The notes under the pieces were generated by a model. The model had not been told where the DNA came from and made no database searches. It saw only the letters and a list, made by a program, of their open reading frames with translations. Positions 56,301 through 59,439 of a DNA stretch of 64,000 bases are shown here, piece by piece (the first letter of the stretch is position 1; the number at the start of each line of letters is the position of its first letter). The DNA lies in assembly GCA_963995525.1 (NCBI GenBank), contig OZ023210.1:28366439-28430438 (forward strand). The letters run 5' to 3'. A program made the translations under genes and the position numbers. This DNA is from Escarpia spicata (Eukaryota; Annelida; Polychaeta; Sabellida; Siboglinidae).

Positions 56301-58572
56301 GATAAAAATGTAAATGCTGCCCGTCTTATCTAAGCAAGGTAGAAGAGTTTTTGTAATGGTGTAGTGTACTTGGTTTCAGGTGATGGTGAACTTTGGTCCA
56401 GATTTTAAGTATCCACCAGAAGACTGCGATGCATACAAACCAGTGAGTTCATGGTTGATGTTTGTAGAAATGTACAAATTGTTCTCCTCTTTATCATTGA
56501 AGTCTGTGATGAAACTCACCTTGATACTAGTCTTCAATTTATTTTCTTTTTTCCATCACTGATCCTGTTATATTGCCATCTTCACCACCCATCTCACTCC
56601 CTCAGTATCCCTCTTTGGCTCCACTCCAAGATAATGTCTCTCCACTCAGTTCTCGACTCCTGGGGTACTGTTTGTGCTTTTACAAAGAGTTCATACCGTA
56701 CGAAGATTCGTACGGGGATGTTTGATTATATTACGTAACTCAAAACAATCGTAGAAGACACATGTCGAGCATTGTCAACAATTGTACACAATTGTAAGTT
56801 CACAATTATATGTGGGTGGGTGATGGGTGCTTGTCACAATAGCATGGAGAATATACCGTTACATCACTCCAGTTGCACCATTTGTTGAGTGGATGCAATT
56901 TTGCACAGTTATCGGTATGAGAAATGGGCAGCGTGGTGTGTGATGTCTTGGCAATCATGTCACGTTAATTGAATTCAGTGGCCATTGGAGCCCTGTAGTT
57001 TGAAAAGCCATTTTGGATCTCTCGAAAGCGTAAGTGTAGATGTCAGATGTGTGTAATGTGAGTTGCTGTATGGTTGTAGATGTCAGATGTGTGTAATGTG
57101 AGTTGTTGTATGGTTGTAGATGTCAGATGTGTGTAATGTGAGTTGCTGTATGGTTGCAGATGTCAGATGAGTGTAATGTGAGTTGCTGTATGGTTGTAGA
57201 TGTCAGATGTGTGTAATGTGAGTTGTTGTATGGTTGTAGATGTCAGATGTGTGTAATGTGAGTTGCTGTATGGTTGTTGATGTCAGATGTGTGTAATGTG
57301 AGTTGCTGTATGGTTGTAGATGTCAGATGTGTGTAATGTGAGTTGCTGTATGGTTGTAGATGTCAGATGTGTGTAATGTGAGTTGTTGTATGGTTGTAGA
57401 TGTCAGATGTGTGTAATGTGAGTTGCTGTATGGTTGTTGATGTCAGATGTGTGTAATGTGAGTTGCTGTATGGTTGTTGATGTCAGATGTGTGTAATGTG
57501 AGTTGCTGTATGGTTGTAGATGTCAGATGTGTGTATTGTGAGTTGTTGTATGGTTGTAGATGTCAGATATGTGTAATGTGAGTTGCTGTATGGTTGTAGA
57601 TGTCAGATGAGTGTAACGTGAGTTGCTGTATGGTTGTAGATGTCAGATGAGTGTAACGTGAGTTGCTGTATGGTTGTAGATGTCAGATGAGTGTAACGTG
57701 AGTTGCTGTATGGTTGTAGATGTCAGATATATGTAATGCGAGTTGCTGTATAGTTGTAGATGTCAGATGAGTGTAACACGAGTTGCTGTATGGTTGTAGA
57801 TGTCAGATGAGTGTAATGTGAGTTGCTGTATGGTTGTAGATATCAGATGTGTATAATGTGAGTTGCTGTATGGTTGTGGATGTCAGATGAGTGTAACAGG
57901 AGTTGCTGTATGGTTGTAGATGTCAGATGAATGTAATATGAGTTGCTGTATGGTTGTAGATGTCACATGTGTGTAATGCGAGTTGCTGTATGGTTGTAGA
58001 TGTCAGATGTGTGTAATGTGAGTTGCTGTATGGTTGTAGATGTCAGATGTGTGTAATGTGAGGTGCTGTATGGTTGCAGATGTCAGATGTGTGTAATGTG
58101 AGGTGCTGTATGGTTGCAGATGTCAGATGTGTGTAATGTGAGGTGCTGTATGGTTGCAGATGTCAGATGTGTGTAATGTGAGTTGCTGTATGGTTGTAGA
58201 TGTCAGATGTGTGTAATGTGAGGTGCTGTATGGTTGCAGATGTCAGATGTGTGTAATGTGAGGTGCTGTATGGTTGCAGATGTCAGATGTGTGTAATGTG
58301 AGGTGCTGTATGGTTGTAGATGTCAGATGTGTGTAATGTGAGGTGTTGTATGGTTGCAGATGTCAGATGTGTGTAATGTGAGGTGCTGTATGGTTGCAGA
58401 TGTCAGATGTGTGTAATGTGAGGTGCTGTATGGTTGCAGATGTCAGATGTGTGTAATGTGAGGTGCTGTATGGTTGCAGATGTCGGAGGCAGCAGAGGAA
58501 GCGACTGTGGACCATGCCTTGTGTGACATCCTCTATCACATAGAACACCAGAACGAACTACCAGAGTTCTGA
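1559..58572 (+). CDS. ASH2L: ASH2L orthologue, partial (12 exons, 5' end outside window)
   Basis: Known role: ASH2L is a core subunit (with WDR5, RBBP5 and DPY30) of nuclear MLL/SET1 histone H3K4 methyltransferases; its SPRY domain contacts RBBP5 and its C-terminal helix binds DPY30. Seen: twelve GT-AG exons whose phases all match and sum to 1,263 nt (420 residues plus stop). Recognisable blocks include [87 protein letters not shown] and DILYHIE, in the same order as in the animal protein. The vertebrate protein is about 628 residues, so roughly the first third (zinc-finger part and start of the winged helix) is upstream of the window. The gene contains a 39.8-kb intron with a nested opposite-strand gene, and minisatellites in many introns. 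No frameshift or internal stop is seen, so the gene looks functional. Confidence 0.95.
1731..2010 (+). mobile_element. tRNA-derived SINE, copy 1
   Basis: Starts with A-box-like tagcatagtggtaaaagc and a degenerate B box, then a body shared with the copies at 37925 and 59120: ggatatttgtgtacgaat, gcagcatggctgaat, gtcgagatggtg and aggtctgccag. It lies about 80 bp after the ASH2L exon a donor. Confidence 0.75.
2011..2990. other. Intron, nothing recognised
   Basis: AT-rich with poly-A and poly-T runs; no exon, repeat array or transposon ends seen. Confidence 0.6.
3441..3525 (+). repeat. tRNA-like promoter segment, left arm of foldback
   Basis: A box tagctcagttggtagac and B box ggttcaatcc spaced like a Pol III tRNA promoter. 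Stems do not pair into a full cloverleaf and an AT-rich spacer interrupts the anticodon region, so this is a tRNA-derived repeat, not a tRNA gene. Confidence 0.6.
3990..4072 (-). repeat. tRNA-like promoter segment, right arm of foldback
   Basis: Inverted counterpart of the segment at 3441, with B box ggttcaatcc and A box tagctcagtgggtaggc on the minus strand. The A box is slightly diverged. Confidence 0.6.
4523..5208. other. Intron, nothing recognised
   Basis: AT-rich; no repeat or coding signal beyond the exon b acceptor. Confidence 0.6.
5209..5280 (+). CDS. ASH2L: ASH2L exon b
   Basis: Acceptor gacttcag, donor gtcagt, 72 nt, phase 0 to 0. It encodes [15 protein letters not shown] followed by MYVHLISQ, which corresponds to the KERDVFLVKEHPDPG stretch after the winged helix. 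It is too short to be picked up as an open reading frame on its own. Confidence 0.85.
5338..5400 (+). mobile_element. Degenerate tRNA-like SINE head
   Basis: The strings tagtgcagcggtcagcctac and ggggttctaagc resemble A and B boxes of the SINE heads elsewhere in the window; no clear body follows. Confidence 0.3.
5492..5745. repeat. 34-bp minisatellite
   Basis: About 7-8 units carrying ttttacatgaaggcacatga and ataatcagtgc, with point variants. It starts about 210 bp after ASH2L exon b. Confidence 0.9.
5746..6330. other. Intron, nothing recognised
   Basis: No exon, array or transposon end seen. Confidence 0.55.
6331..6690. repeat. 40-bp minisatellite before ASH2L exon c
   Basis: Nine units, nearly identical, carrying gactagtcagcggaggagag and catgtagtattcactctaat. 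A few single-base variants (gtcatcgg for gtcagcgg). The array ends about 22 nt before the exon c acceptor, which lies in tgattgtag. Confidence 0.95.
6712..6808 (+). CDS. ASH2L: ASH2L exon c
   Basis: Acceptor gattgtag, donor gtgagt, 97 nt, phase 0 to 1. It encodes [17 protein letters not shown] and a Ser/Cys/Asp-rich tail, matching the DLSNIGPAYDNQKQ block of the family. A 40-bp tandem array ends about 22 nt before the acceptor. Confidence 0.85.
6955..7135. repeat. 18-bp minisatellite
   Basis: About 10 copies of ggtatgaatggtcgaact with single-base variants. Because 18 is a multiple of 3, long repetitive frames (MNGRTG on +, FDHSYQ on -) appear by chance. Confidence 0.95.
7228..8790. repeat. 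56-bp minisatellite before ASH2L exon d
   Basis: About 27 units carrying gatagtacaactgattcagc, caacttccatacgttacata and gaatgtgtgtctcgggg. Central units are almost identical; edge units differ more, as expected from homogenisation. It occupies most of the 2-kb intron. Confidence 0.95.
8820..8889 (+). CDS. ASH2L: ASH2L exon d: basic linker, NLS-like
   Basis: Acceptor atgttgcag, donor gtgggt, 70 nt, phase 1 to 2. It encodes [13 protein letters not shown] followed by VVKQKRR, the counterpart of the GKGRGAKRK and TTKKAR linker. Two basic clusters separated by about ten residues resemble a bipartite nuclear localisation signal (inference). Confidence 0.85.
9071..10032. mobile_element. piggyBac-like non-autonomous element
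   Basis: Terminal inverted repeats ccctctcatggtc and (reverse complement of the right end) ccctctcaaggcc. The left flank is TTAA, the right flank TTAG (one change from TTAA), as expected for a piggyBac-type insertion. 962 bp, no transposase frame. Confidence 0.6.
10445..10615 (+). mobile_element. Diverged tRNA-type SINE relic
   Basis: Contains a B-box-like ggtttcaaatccacc preceded by gttagacagtc, similar to the copy at 43715. The body is not clearly alignable. Confidence 0.35.
10700..11130 (-). mobile_element. Degenerate, internally deleted hAT-like relic
   Basis: Shares blocks with the element at 25563 (aaaatgtacttgaagta, aaaaagtaa, aaaagtactt near one end; cgttacaagtaaa near the other) but lacks intact ends. 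Confidence 0.55.
11243..11460 (+). CDS. ASH2L: ASH2L exon e: pre-SPRY and SPRY start
   Basis: Acceptor cccgtgcag, donor gtataa, 218 nt, phase 2 to 1. It encodes [37 protein letters not shown] and VLLALHDR. This is the most conserved and diagnostic exon for ASH2L. The ATG at 11247 is internal to the exon, not a start. Confidence 0.95.
11740..11817 (+). CDS. ASH2L: ASH2L exon f: SPRY domain
   Basis: Acceptor atgtttag, donor gtaaga, 78 nt, phase 1 to 1. It encodes [15 protein letters not shown], then [12 protein letters not shown], an almost residue-for-residue match to the family block with SDDRLTV and GYSMVRASHG. Confidence 0.95.
11985..12860 (+). mobile_element. CR1/L2-like LINE, 3' fragment
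   Basis: A decayed reading frame matches the conserved C-terminal part of CR1/L2-type reverse transcriptase ORFs: [18 protein letters not shown], then (after a stop) [37 protein letters not shown]. It ends in the typical tail gggacgctataaaagaaatt plus an (att)n stretch. 5'-truncated and broken. Confidence 0.85.
13081..13138. repeat. (TG)n microsatellite
   Basis: About 28 TG dinucleotides leading into the 50-bp array. Confidence 0.95.
13130..13660. repeat. 50-bp array duplicating the exon g splice junction
   Basis: About 8 units, each with gtgtgttgtgccag (the acceptor of exon g) followed by gtgtgttacgagggg and tggta (the first 20-odd exon bases, one mismatch), then gtgtgtatttgcgtg. The last unit is the real junction at 13636. 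An unrelated AT-rich insertion of about 105 bp lies at 13345-13455. Confidence 0.92.
13636..13725 (+). CDS. ASH2L: ASH2L exon g: SPRY domain
   Basis: Acceptor tgtgccag, donor gtgagt, 90 nt, phase 1 to 1. It encodes [25 protein letters not shown] and LQT. The acceptor and about the first 22 nt of this exon are copied in each unit of the 50-bp array directly upstream (13130-13635), so the true exon start is chosen by phase and by the downstream coding sequence. Confidence 0.93.
14055..14130. repeat. CA-rich simple sequence
   Basis: Imperfect (CA)n with cacac and accacac variants, upstream of exon h. Confidence 0.8.
14204..14397 (+). CDS. ASH2L: ASH2L exon h: SPRY domain core
   Basis: Acceptor gctgtgccag, donor gtaagt, 194 nt, phase 1 to 0. 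It encodes [34 protein letters not shown] and LPYLHKKM. The splice donor opens the 39.8-kb intron. The open frame running on to 14541 is intronic read-through. Confidence 0.95.
14542..16830. other. Intron, nothing recognised
   Basis: Short open frames at 15757-16068 and 16620-16802 lack splice context or recognisable motifs. No transposon ends were seen. Confidence 0.5.
16832..16925. repeat. 18-bp short tandem repeat
   Basis: About five diverged copies of ggttcaaccatagagcca. Confidence 0.85.
16926..18425. other. Intron, nothing recognised
   Basis: AT-rich; no coding, repeat or transposon feature I can support. Confidence 0.5.
18427..19003. repeat. Long alternating purine-pyrimidine (GT/GTGCAC) tract
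   Basis: About 575 bp of TG with interspersed GCAC, CATG and GTAC, broken only by a few tttg or cttg interruptions. An internal segment of about 60 bp (18427-18488 and 18495-18555) is duplicated. Candidate Z-DNA-forming sequence. Open frames in several registers are artefacts of the repeat. Confidence 0.95.
19905..20235 (+). mobile_element. LINE 3' fragment (non-LTR RT C-terminus)
   Basis: With frame changes the translation follows the classic C-terminal pattern of a non-LTR retrotransposon [61 protein letters not shown]. Heavily decayed. Confidence 0.75.
20240..21090. other. Intron or downstream of nested gene, nothing recognised
   Basis: No coding or repeat structure that I can support. 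Confidence 0.45.
21168..21173 (-). terminator. Candidate poly(A) signal of nested gene
   Basis: Minus-strand AATAAA about 285 nt after the stop at 21459. A second copy lies at 21092-21097. Confidence 0.4.
21459..21525 (-). CDS. Nested gene exon 8 (terminal)
   Basis: Acceptor gttgtttttag; phase 2; encodes [16 protein letters not shown] then SIKYL and TGA. The stop overlaps a consensus donor (ctGTGAGTac), so an alternative longer isoform is possible. Minus-strand AATAAA signals follow at 21168-21173 and 21092-21097. Confidence 0.62.
21459..35494 (-). CDS. Nested single-pass membrane protein, 599 aa, unrecognised
   Basis: Eight minus-strand exons inside the ASH2L intron join with consistent phases to exactly 1,800 nt. 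I do not recognise the family. Seen: no signal peptide; a short acidic N-terminus; a strongly hydrophobic segment at residues about 22-47 followed by CCC (48-50, candidate palmitoylation) and basic residues. This suggests N-outside, C-inside type III topology (inference). The remaining roughly 550 residues are hydrophilic, with basic stretches ([19 protein letters not shown]), acidic runs (MDDEEGG, DDDED) and a 266-residue Ser/Thr/Asn/His-rich exon. An in-frame TAG lies 9 nt upstream of the chosen ATG. The exon-intron pattern argues for a real gene, and nothing in it looks transposon-derived. Confidence 0.72.
21582..21602. repeat. (TAGA)n microsatellite
   Basis: Five tetranucleotide copies, inside the last intron-exon region of the nested gene. 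Confidence 0.85.
22138..22205. repeat. Palindromic acatac/gtacat-rich segment
   Basis: Repeated acatacatgtac and its complement make a self-complementary stretch of about 65 bp. Confidence 0.6.
22372..22447 (-). CDS. Nested gene exon 7
   Basis: Acceptor gttttcttcaccag, donor gtaggt, 76 nt, phase 1 to 2. It encodes [17 protein letters not shown] then RRPAKRS. Confidence 0.65.
22887..23685 (-). CDS. Nested gene exon 6, long low-complexity exon
   Basis: Acceptor ccacattccag, donor gtatgt, 799 nt, phase 0 to 1. The largest exon: 266 codons without a stop, rich in Ser, Thr, Asn, His and Asp, probably disordered. Its GC content is visibly above the flanking introns, which supports coding. Confidence 0.78.
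24008..24094 (-). CDS. Nested gene exon 5
   Basis: Acceptor tttatgtttag, donor gtaagt, 87 nt, phase 0 to 0. Very basic: [17 protein letters not shown] then [12 protein letters not shown]. It could serve as a nuclear-targeting or lipid-binding stretch (inference). Confidence 0.7.
24399..24489 (-). CDS. Nested gene exon 4
   Basis: Acceptor ctacttggcag, donor gtgggt, 91 nt, phase 2 to 0. Very acidic: [17 protein letters not shown] then [13 protein letters not shown]. Confidence 0.7.
25555..26861. mobile_element. hAT-like non-autonomous element with 8-bp target duplication
   Basis: The element spans 25563-26853 with ends cagagctgg and ccagctctg. Flanks atacaggt (25555-25562) and attcaggt (26854-26861) are an 8-bp duplication with one mismatch, diagnostic of hAT. 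Subterminal regions repeat gtacttgagtaaaagtac and acttcgttac-type motifs. 1.29 kb, no transposase frame. It sits in an intron of the nested gene. Confidence 0.85.
26862..26922. repeat. AT/GTATAT simple repeat
   Basis: (TA)n-rich, flanking the hAT-like insertion; a matching (AT)n lies just left of it at 25540-25557. Confidence 0.8.
26957..27108 (-). CDS. Nested gene exon 3
   Basis: Acceptor cctgttcctaaag, donor gtaggt, 152 nt, phase 0 to 2. It encodes [17 protein letters not shown] then an acidic, Ser/Pro-containing stretch ending GVESG. The intron after it holds the hAT-like element at 25563. Confidence 0.7.
27245..28595. other. Intron of nested gene, nothing recognised
   Basis: Only short open frames; a small direct duplication of cattctagttattataact at about 28060-28100. 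Confidence 0.5.
28687..28888 (-). CDS. Nested gene exon 2
   Basis: Acceptor ttctatgttgcag, donor gtatgt, 202 nt, phase 2 to 0. The encoded 67 residues are highly charged ([24 protein letters not shown]) and end in [13 protein letters not shown]. Confidence 0.72.
28990..30170. other. Intron of nested gene, nothing recognised
   Basis: A few short repeats of gaccacatagactgaccaca at 29820-29850, otherwise unstructured. Confidence 0.5.
30175..30515 (+). mobile_element. CR1/L2-like LINE 3' end
   Basis: The decayed frame reads [11 protein letters not shown], then words resembling PKIWNQLP and [10 protein letters not shown] (with frameshifts). It ends in ggatttaggcgcaatagaag followed by (att)n, a typical LINE/L2-type tail. 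Confidence 0.7.
30520..31940. other. Intron, nothing recognised
   Basis: Includes ordinary AT-rich sequence and a short (att)n; no coding signal. Confidence 0.5.
31941..33585. mobile_element. Inverted-terminal DNA element, 1.6 kb, unclassified
   Basis: Ends cagcgttcgaaatag (31946) and, reverse complemented, cagcgatagaaataag (33580) are inverted. Subterminal acttgtccg motifs recur several times at both ends. Direct ATTAA flanks at 31941-31945 and 33581-33585. No transposase frame; the centre has a GC-rich patch near 32690-32765. The superfamily is uncertain (the termini resemble some hAT ends, but the apparent duplication is 5 bp). Confidence 0.6.
33751..34412. repeat. 51/52-bp minisatellite
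   Basis: About 13 units containing tgtttgattggaggaacaag, ggaacatgtcactaa and ataatgagctcatat. Variants alternate between ggaaccatatcac and ggaacatgtcac. Because 51 is a multiple of 3, repetitive frames are open on both strands (e.g. [15 protein letters not shown]). Confidence 0.93.
34413..35160. other. Intron of nested gene, nothing recognised
   Basis: Contains a short inverted pair (tttgctgtgttacatattt / aaatatgtaac) near 34965-35005; no coding. Confidence 0.45.
35169..35494 (-). CDS. Nested gene exon 1: transmembrane exon
   Basis: Starts at ATG (context aaccATGa), preceded in frame by TAG; donor gtaagt; ends in phase 2. It encodes MKEYHGDDP, the membrane segment ([20 protein letters not shown]), WCCC and a charged juxtamembrane stretch. 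A weak acceptor (gtgttag) just upstream leaves open that this is an internal exon with further 5' exons. Confidence 0.7.
35500..37920. other. Upstream of nested gene; no clear promoter or exon
   Basis: The first 250 bp upstream of the nested ATG are relatively GC-rich, but I see no TATA box or confident upstream exon. Short imperfect repeats of gcctgcagggcctattacca occur at 36745-36845. Confidence 0.4.
37925..38250 (+). mobile_element. tRNA-derived SINE, copy 2 (best preserved)
   Basis: A box tagcgcagcggtaaaagctc and B box gggttcgaatcctg at the head, then the shared body (ggatatttgtgtacgaata, gcagcatggctgaatgc, gagatggtg, aggtctgccaggg), ending in cgtgctttgagcagtcttg and ggatactacgctatata. 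Confidence 0.85.
38757..38848. repeat. 92-nt near-perfect hairpin
   Basis: Arms of about 43 nt (tcaaagatacatgacatttt and onward) pair with only two or three mismatches around a loop of about 5 nt (tattg). It could be a tiny MITE or an RNA hairpin; see findings. Confidence 0.75.
38850..41220. other. Intron, nothing recognised
   Basis: No supported coding or repeat feature. Confidence 0.45.
41223..41480. repeat. Pyrimidine-rich low-complexity tract
   Basis: CT-rich (tcctcccctccc, ctctctacctctt, gtctgtctctc). The open frame here reflects composition only. Confidence 0.6.
42050..42420. repeat. Diverged tandem repeat, about 60-70 bp period
   Basis: Recurrent words such as acctgtcttgaatgacca, gaaagaccatct and agcaactgtctg with variable spacing; too diverged to define a unit. 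Confidence 0.4.
43154..45252 (-). CDS. Possible 3' end of a second nested gene (two exons)
   Basis: Two candidate minus-strand exons fit in phase: 45252-45163 (90 nt, donor gtaggt, encodes [23 protein letters not shown] and VTLLE) and 43369-43154 (acceptor cttgtatag, encodes [28 protein letters not shown] and a TAG stop). The joined 101 residues faintly resemble the end of an NTR/C345C-type domain (Cys, then Leu-x2-Gly-x-YLI), but I would not assign it. No upstream exons were found and the first acceptor has a poor pyrimidine tract. Confidence 0.35.
43715..43875 (+). mobile_element. tRNA-derived SINE head
   Basis: A box tgggtctagaggttggagca and B box ggggttcaagtccacc, followed by a short body that runs into the 42-bp array. 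Confidence 0.55.
43876..44715. repeat. 42-bp minisatellite
   Basis: About 20 units containing gtgggagggggtaaatgtgt, aacttgtcatagat and cacgtg or a one-base variant (cacatg, cacgta). Two unit types (catagataccac and catggatctcac) are intermixed. Period 42 = 14 codons keeps frames open on both strands. Confidence 0.95.
45260..50030. other. Intron, nothing firmly recognised
   Basis: A GT/CA-rich palindromic patch at 46735-46800; otherwise short open frames only. No exons that could extend the 45252/43369 pair were found. Confidence 0.4.
50037..50275. mobile_element. pogo-like MITE
   Basis: Ends cagtggaactttattaatcg and, reverse complemented, caggggaacctctttaatcc match the usual pogo/Fot-type inverted terminus. 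TA dinucleotides flank both sides (50035-50036, 50276-50277). 239 bp, non-coding; internal tctggattaacc repeats near the right end. Confidence 0.8.
51489..51640. repeat. GT and (GTGC)n microsatellite
   Basis: (TG)n then about nine cgtg tetranucleotides, then mixed GT/GCAT. Frames through it ([12 protein letters not shown]) are artefacts. Confidence 0.95.
51870..52800 (+). mobile_element. LINE reverse transcriptase fragment (broken)
   Basis: Pieces in two frames: [16 protein letters not shown] (51893 on), [13 protein letters not shown] and [12 protein letters not shown] (52011-52334, with the catalytic YADD), [14 protein letters not shown], then [10 protein letters not shown] after a frame change. 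These are successive motifs of a CR1/L2/Jockey-type RT domain. Stops and frameshifts make it inactive. Confidence 0.85.
53059..53112. repeat. (CA)n microsatellite
   Basis: Imperfect CA repeat with cacatac interruptions. Confidence 0.95.
53242..53328. repeat. (CA)n microsatellite
   Basis: About 40 uninterrupted CA dinucleotides. Confidence 0.95.
53934..54077. mobile_element. Diverged pogo-like MITE (tentative)
   Basis: Left end cagtcagacctcacttta and the reverse complement of the right end, caataaaacgtcactatta, look like diverged inverted termini, both followed by ggtcacc or gatcacc. About 145 bp, ending 130 bp before ASH2L exon i. Confidence 0.4.
54211..54303 (+). CDS. ASH2L: ASH2L exon i: SPRY insertion loop
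   Basis: Acceptor gttgttacag, donor gtcagt, 93 nt, phase 0 to 0. It encodes [16 protein letters not shown], then [15 protein letters not shown], matching the family block FKSYLYFEEKD and the variable loop that follows it. Confidence 0.93.
54818..54916 (+). CDS. ASH2L: ASH2L exon j: SPRY second half
   Basis: Acceptor cggcttcag, donor gtatgt, 99 nt, phase 0 to 0. It encodes [17 protein letters not shown], then [12 protein letters not shown], matching the family IIFYKNGVNQGVAYKDI and YFPAISLYK. Confidence 0.94.
55190..55865. repeat. 38-bp array carrying donor and acceptor consensus
   Basis: About 17-18 units with gtaagtgtatcacctcccag then gtgccgaggtctgtaact; shorter units near the right end lack the aact piece. 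It lies in the intron between ASH2L exons j and k. Confidence 0.93.
55870..56379. other. Intron, nothing recognised
   Basis: AT-rich lead-in to exon k. Confidence 0.5.
56380..56442 (+). CDS. ASH2L: ASH2L exon k: SPRY end
   Basis: Acceptor tggtttcag, donor gtgagt, 63 nt, phase 0 to 0. It encodes [15 protein letters not shown] then CDAYKP, matching the NFGPCFKYPPKD block. Confidence 0.94.
57030..58479. repeat. 40-bp array ending in the ASH2L terminal acceptor
   Basis: About 36 units with tgtcagatgtgtgtaatgtg, agttgctgta (or aggtgctgta) and tggttgtaga or tggttgcaga. Units near the exon are mostly of the gcag type. The last unit's tggttgcag is the genuine 3' splice site and the exon begins atgtcgga where units read atgtcaga. 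Confidence 0.95.
58480..58572 (+). CDS. ASH2L: ASH2L terminal exon l: DPY30-binding motif
   Basis: Acceptor tggttgcag, 30 codons plus TGA. It encodes [15 protein letters not shown] then [15 protein letters not shown]. The hydrophobic heptad-like positions match the family's DPY-30 interaction helix (VEHTLADVLYHVE). The vertebrate GWGAV stretch and PPWEP tail are not conserved here. The acceptor is the last unit of a roughly 36-copy 40-bp array, so upstream decoy acceptors are abundant. Confidence 0.9.
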   Translation: MSEAAEEATVDHALCDILYHIEHQNELPEF

Positions 58573-58577
58573 ATAAA
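58572..58577 (+). terminator. Poly(A) signal overlapping the ASH2L stop codon
   Basis: AATAAA begins with the final A of the TGA stop codon. If used, the 3' UTR would be only about 15-30 nt. The next AATAAA on this strand is at 59010. Confidence 0.4.
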
Positions 58578-59009
58578 TAGATTTATTTAAAGTATCTCCG
58601 ACATGGAATTCTTATATGAGCAGCTATGGTCCGAGACTCAAGTTCTCATGTAGAACATTTTGGACACTGCATTGAGATTTCTGCTTCTTAGAGGATGCCT
58701 GATATGTCATACCAGCAGCTGAGTTCATTCGTGACATCCTAGCTGTGGATTTGATTTTCATAAAATATGCCGAATGTTGCCAAATAGAATTCAAAAAATG
58801 CCAGGATTATAATGGTATTTTAAAATGTTCAGTCAACGCAGCATGGAATATAATTGCCATAGTTGTCACCAGCCCAGTGTCTCGGTTATACTCATGTATG
58901 TTGTTCATAGTCAATGTTCTCATATAATGTGTCATGTTACGGATCTTAGATTTTTTATTGTTTTGTTTTTAGTGTCAGAATGTATGTTTAGTTTAAATGT
59001 GAAGCACAA

Positions 59010-59015
59010 AATAAA
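59010..59015 (+). terminator. Alternative ASH2L poly(A) signal
   Basis: AATAAA about 440 nt after the stop, followed by a T-rich stretch. It would give a more usual 3' UTR than the signal overlapping the stop. Confidence 0.45.
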
Positions 59016-59119
59016 TTATATACAGTGTATATATGTATATGTTTACACAACTTGTACTTTCTTCCTTCATAAACCATGTGGAGAAATATACTTATGTGTA
59101 GGACACAGTGGCTTCTTAA

Positions 59120-59400
59120 AACATCAGATCCTCAATAGAGATAACTATGGTTCTAATCCTCCTGCTGCCGTGTCGAACCATGAGCAAGTTAATTCGCTCC
59201 ACAGTTCTGTCAGCTATTTCAACGAGTACTTGGCTACAGACAGATAGATAGTGGTCATTATATAGTAATTGTAATGTGGCTGAATACTTCCTGAGTAGTC
59301 GAGATGGTGCTCAGTTAAATAAGTCTGCCAGGGAATAACGTGTGAAGTGCTTTGAGCAGACCGAAGGATTGGATACCATGCTTTATACAATGGTATCTGT
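59120..59400 (+). mobile_element. tRNA-derived SINE, copy 3
   Basis: Body shared with the copies at 1731 and 37925: gtggctgaatacttcc, gtcgagatggtgctc, agtctgccaggga, gtgctttgagcag and ggataccatgctttata. The head is degraded. Confidence 0.75.
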
Positions 59401-59439
59401 TTGACATTAGAAAATGTATGCTTAATGCAGGATCTCCGA

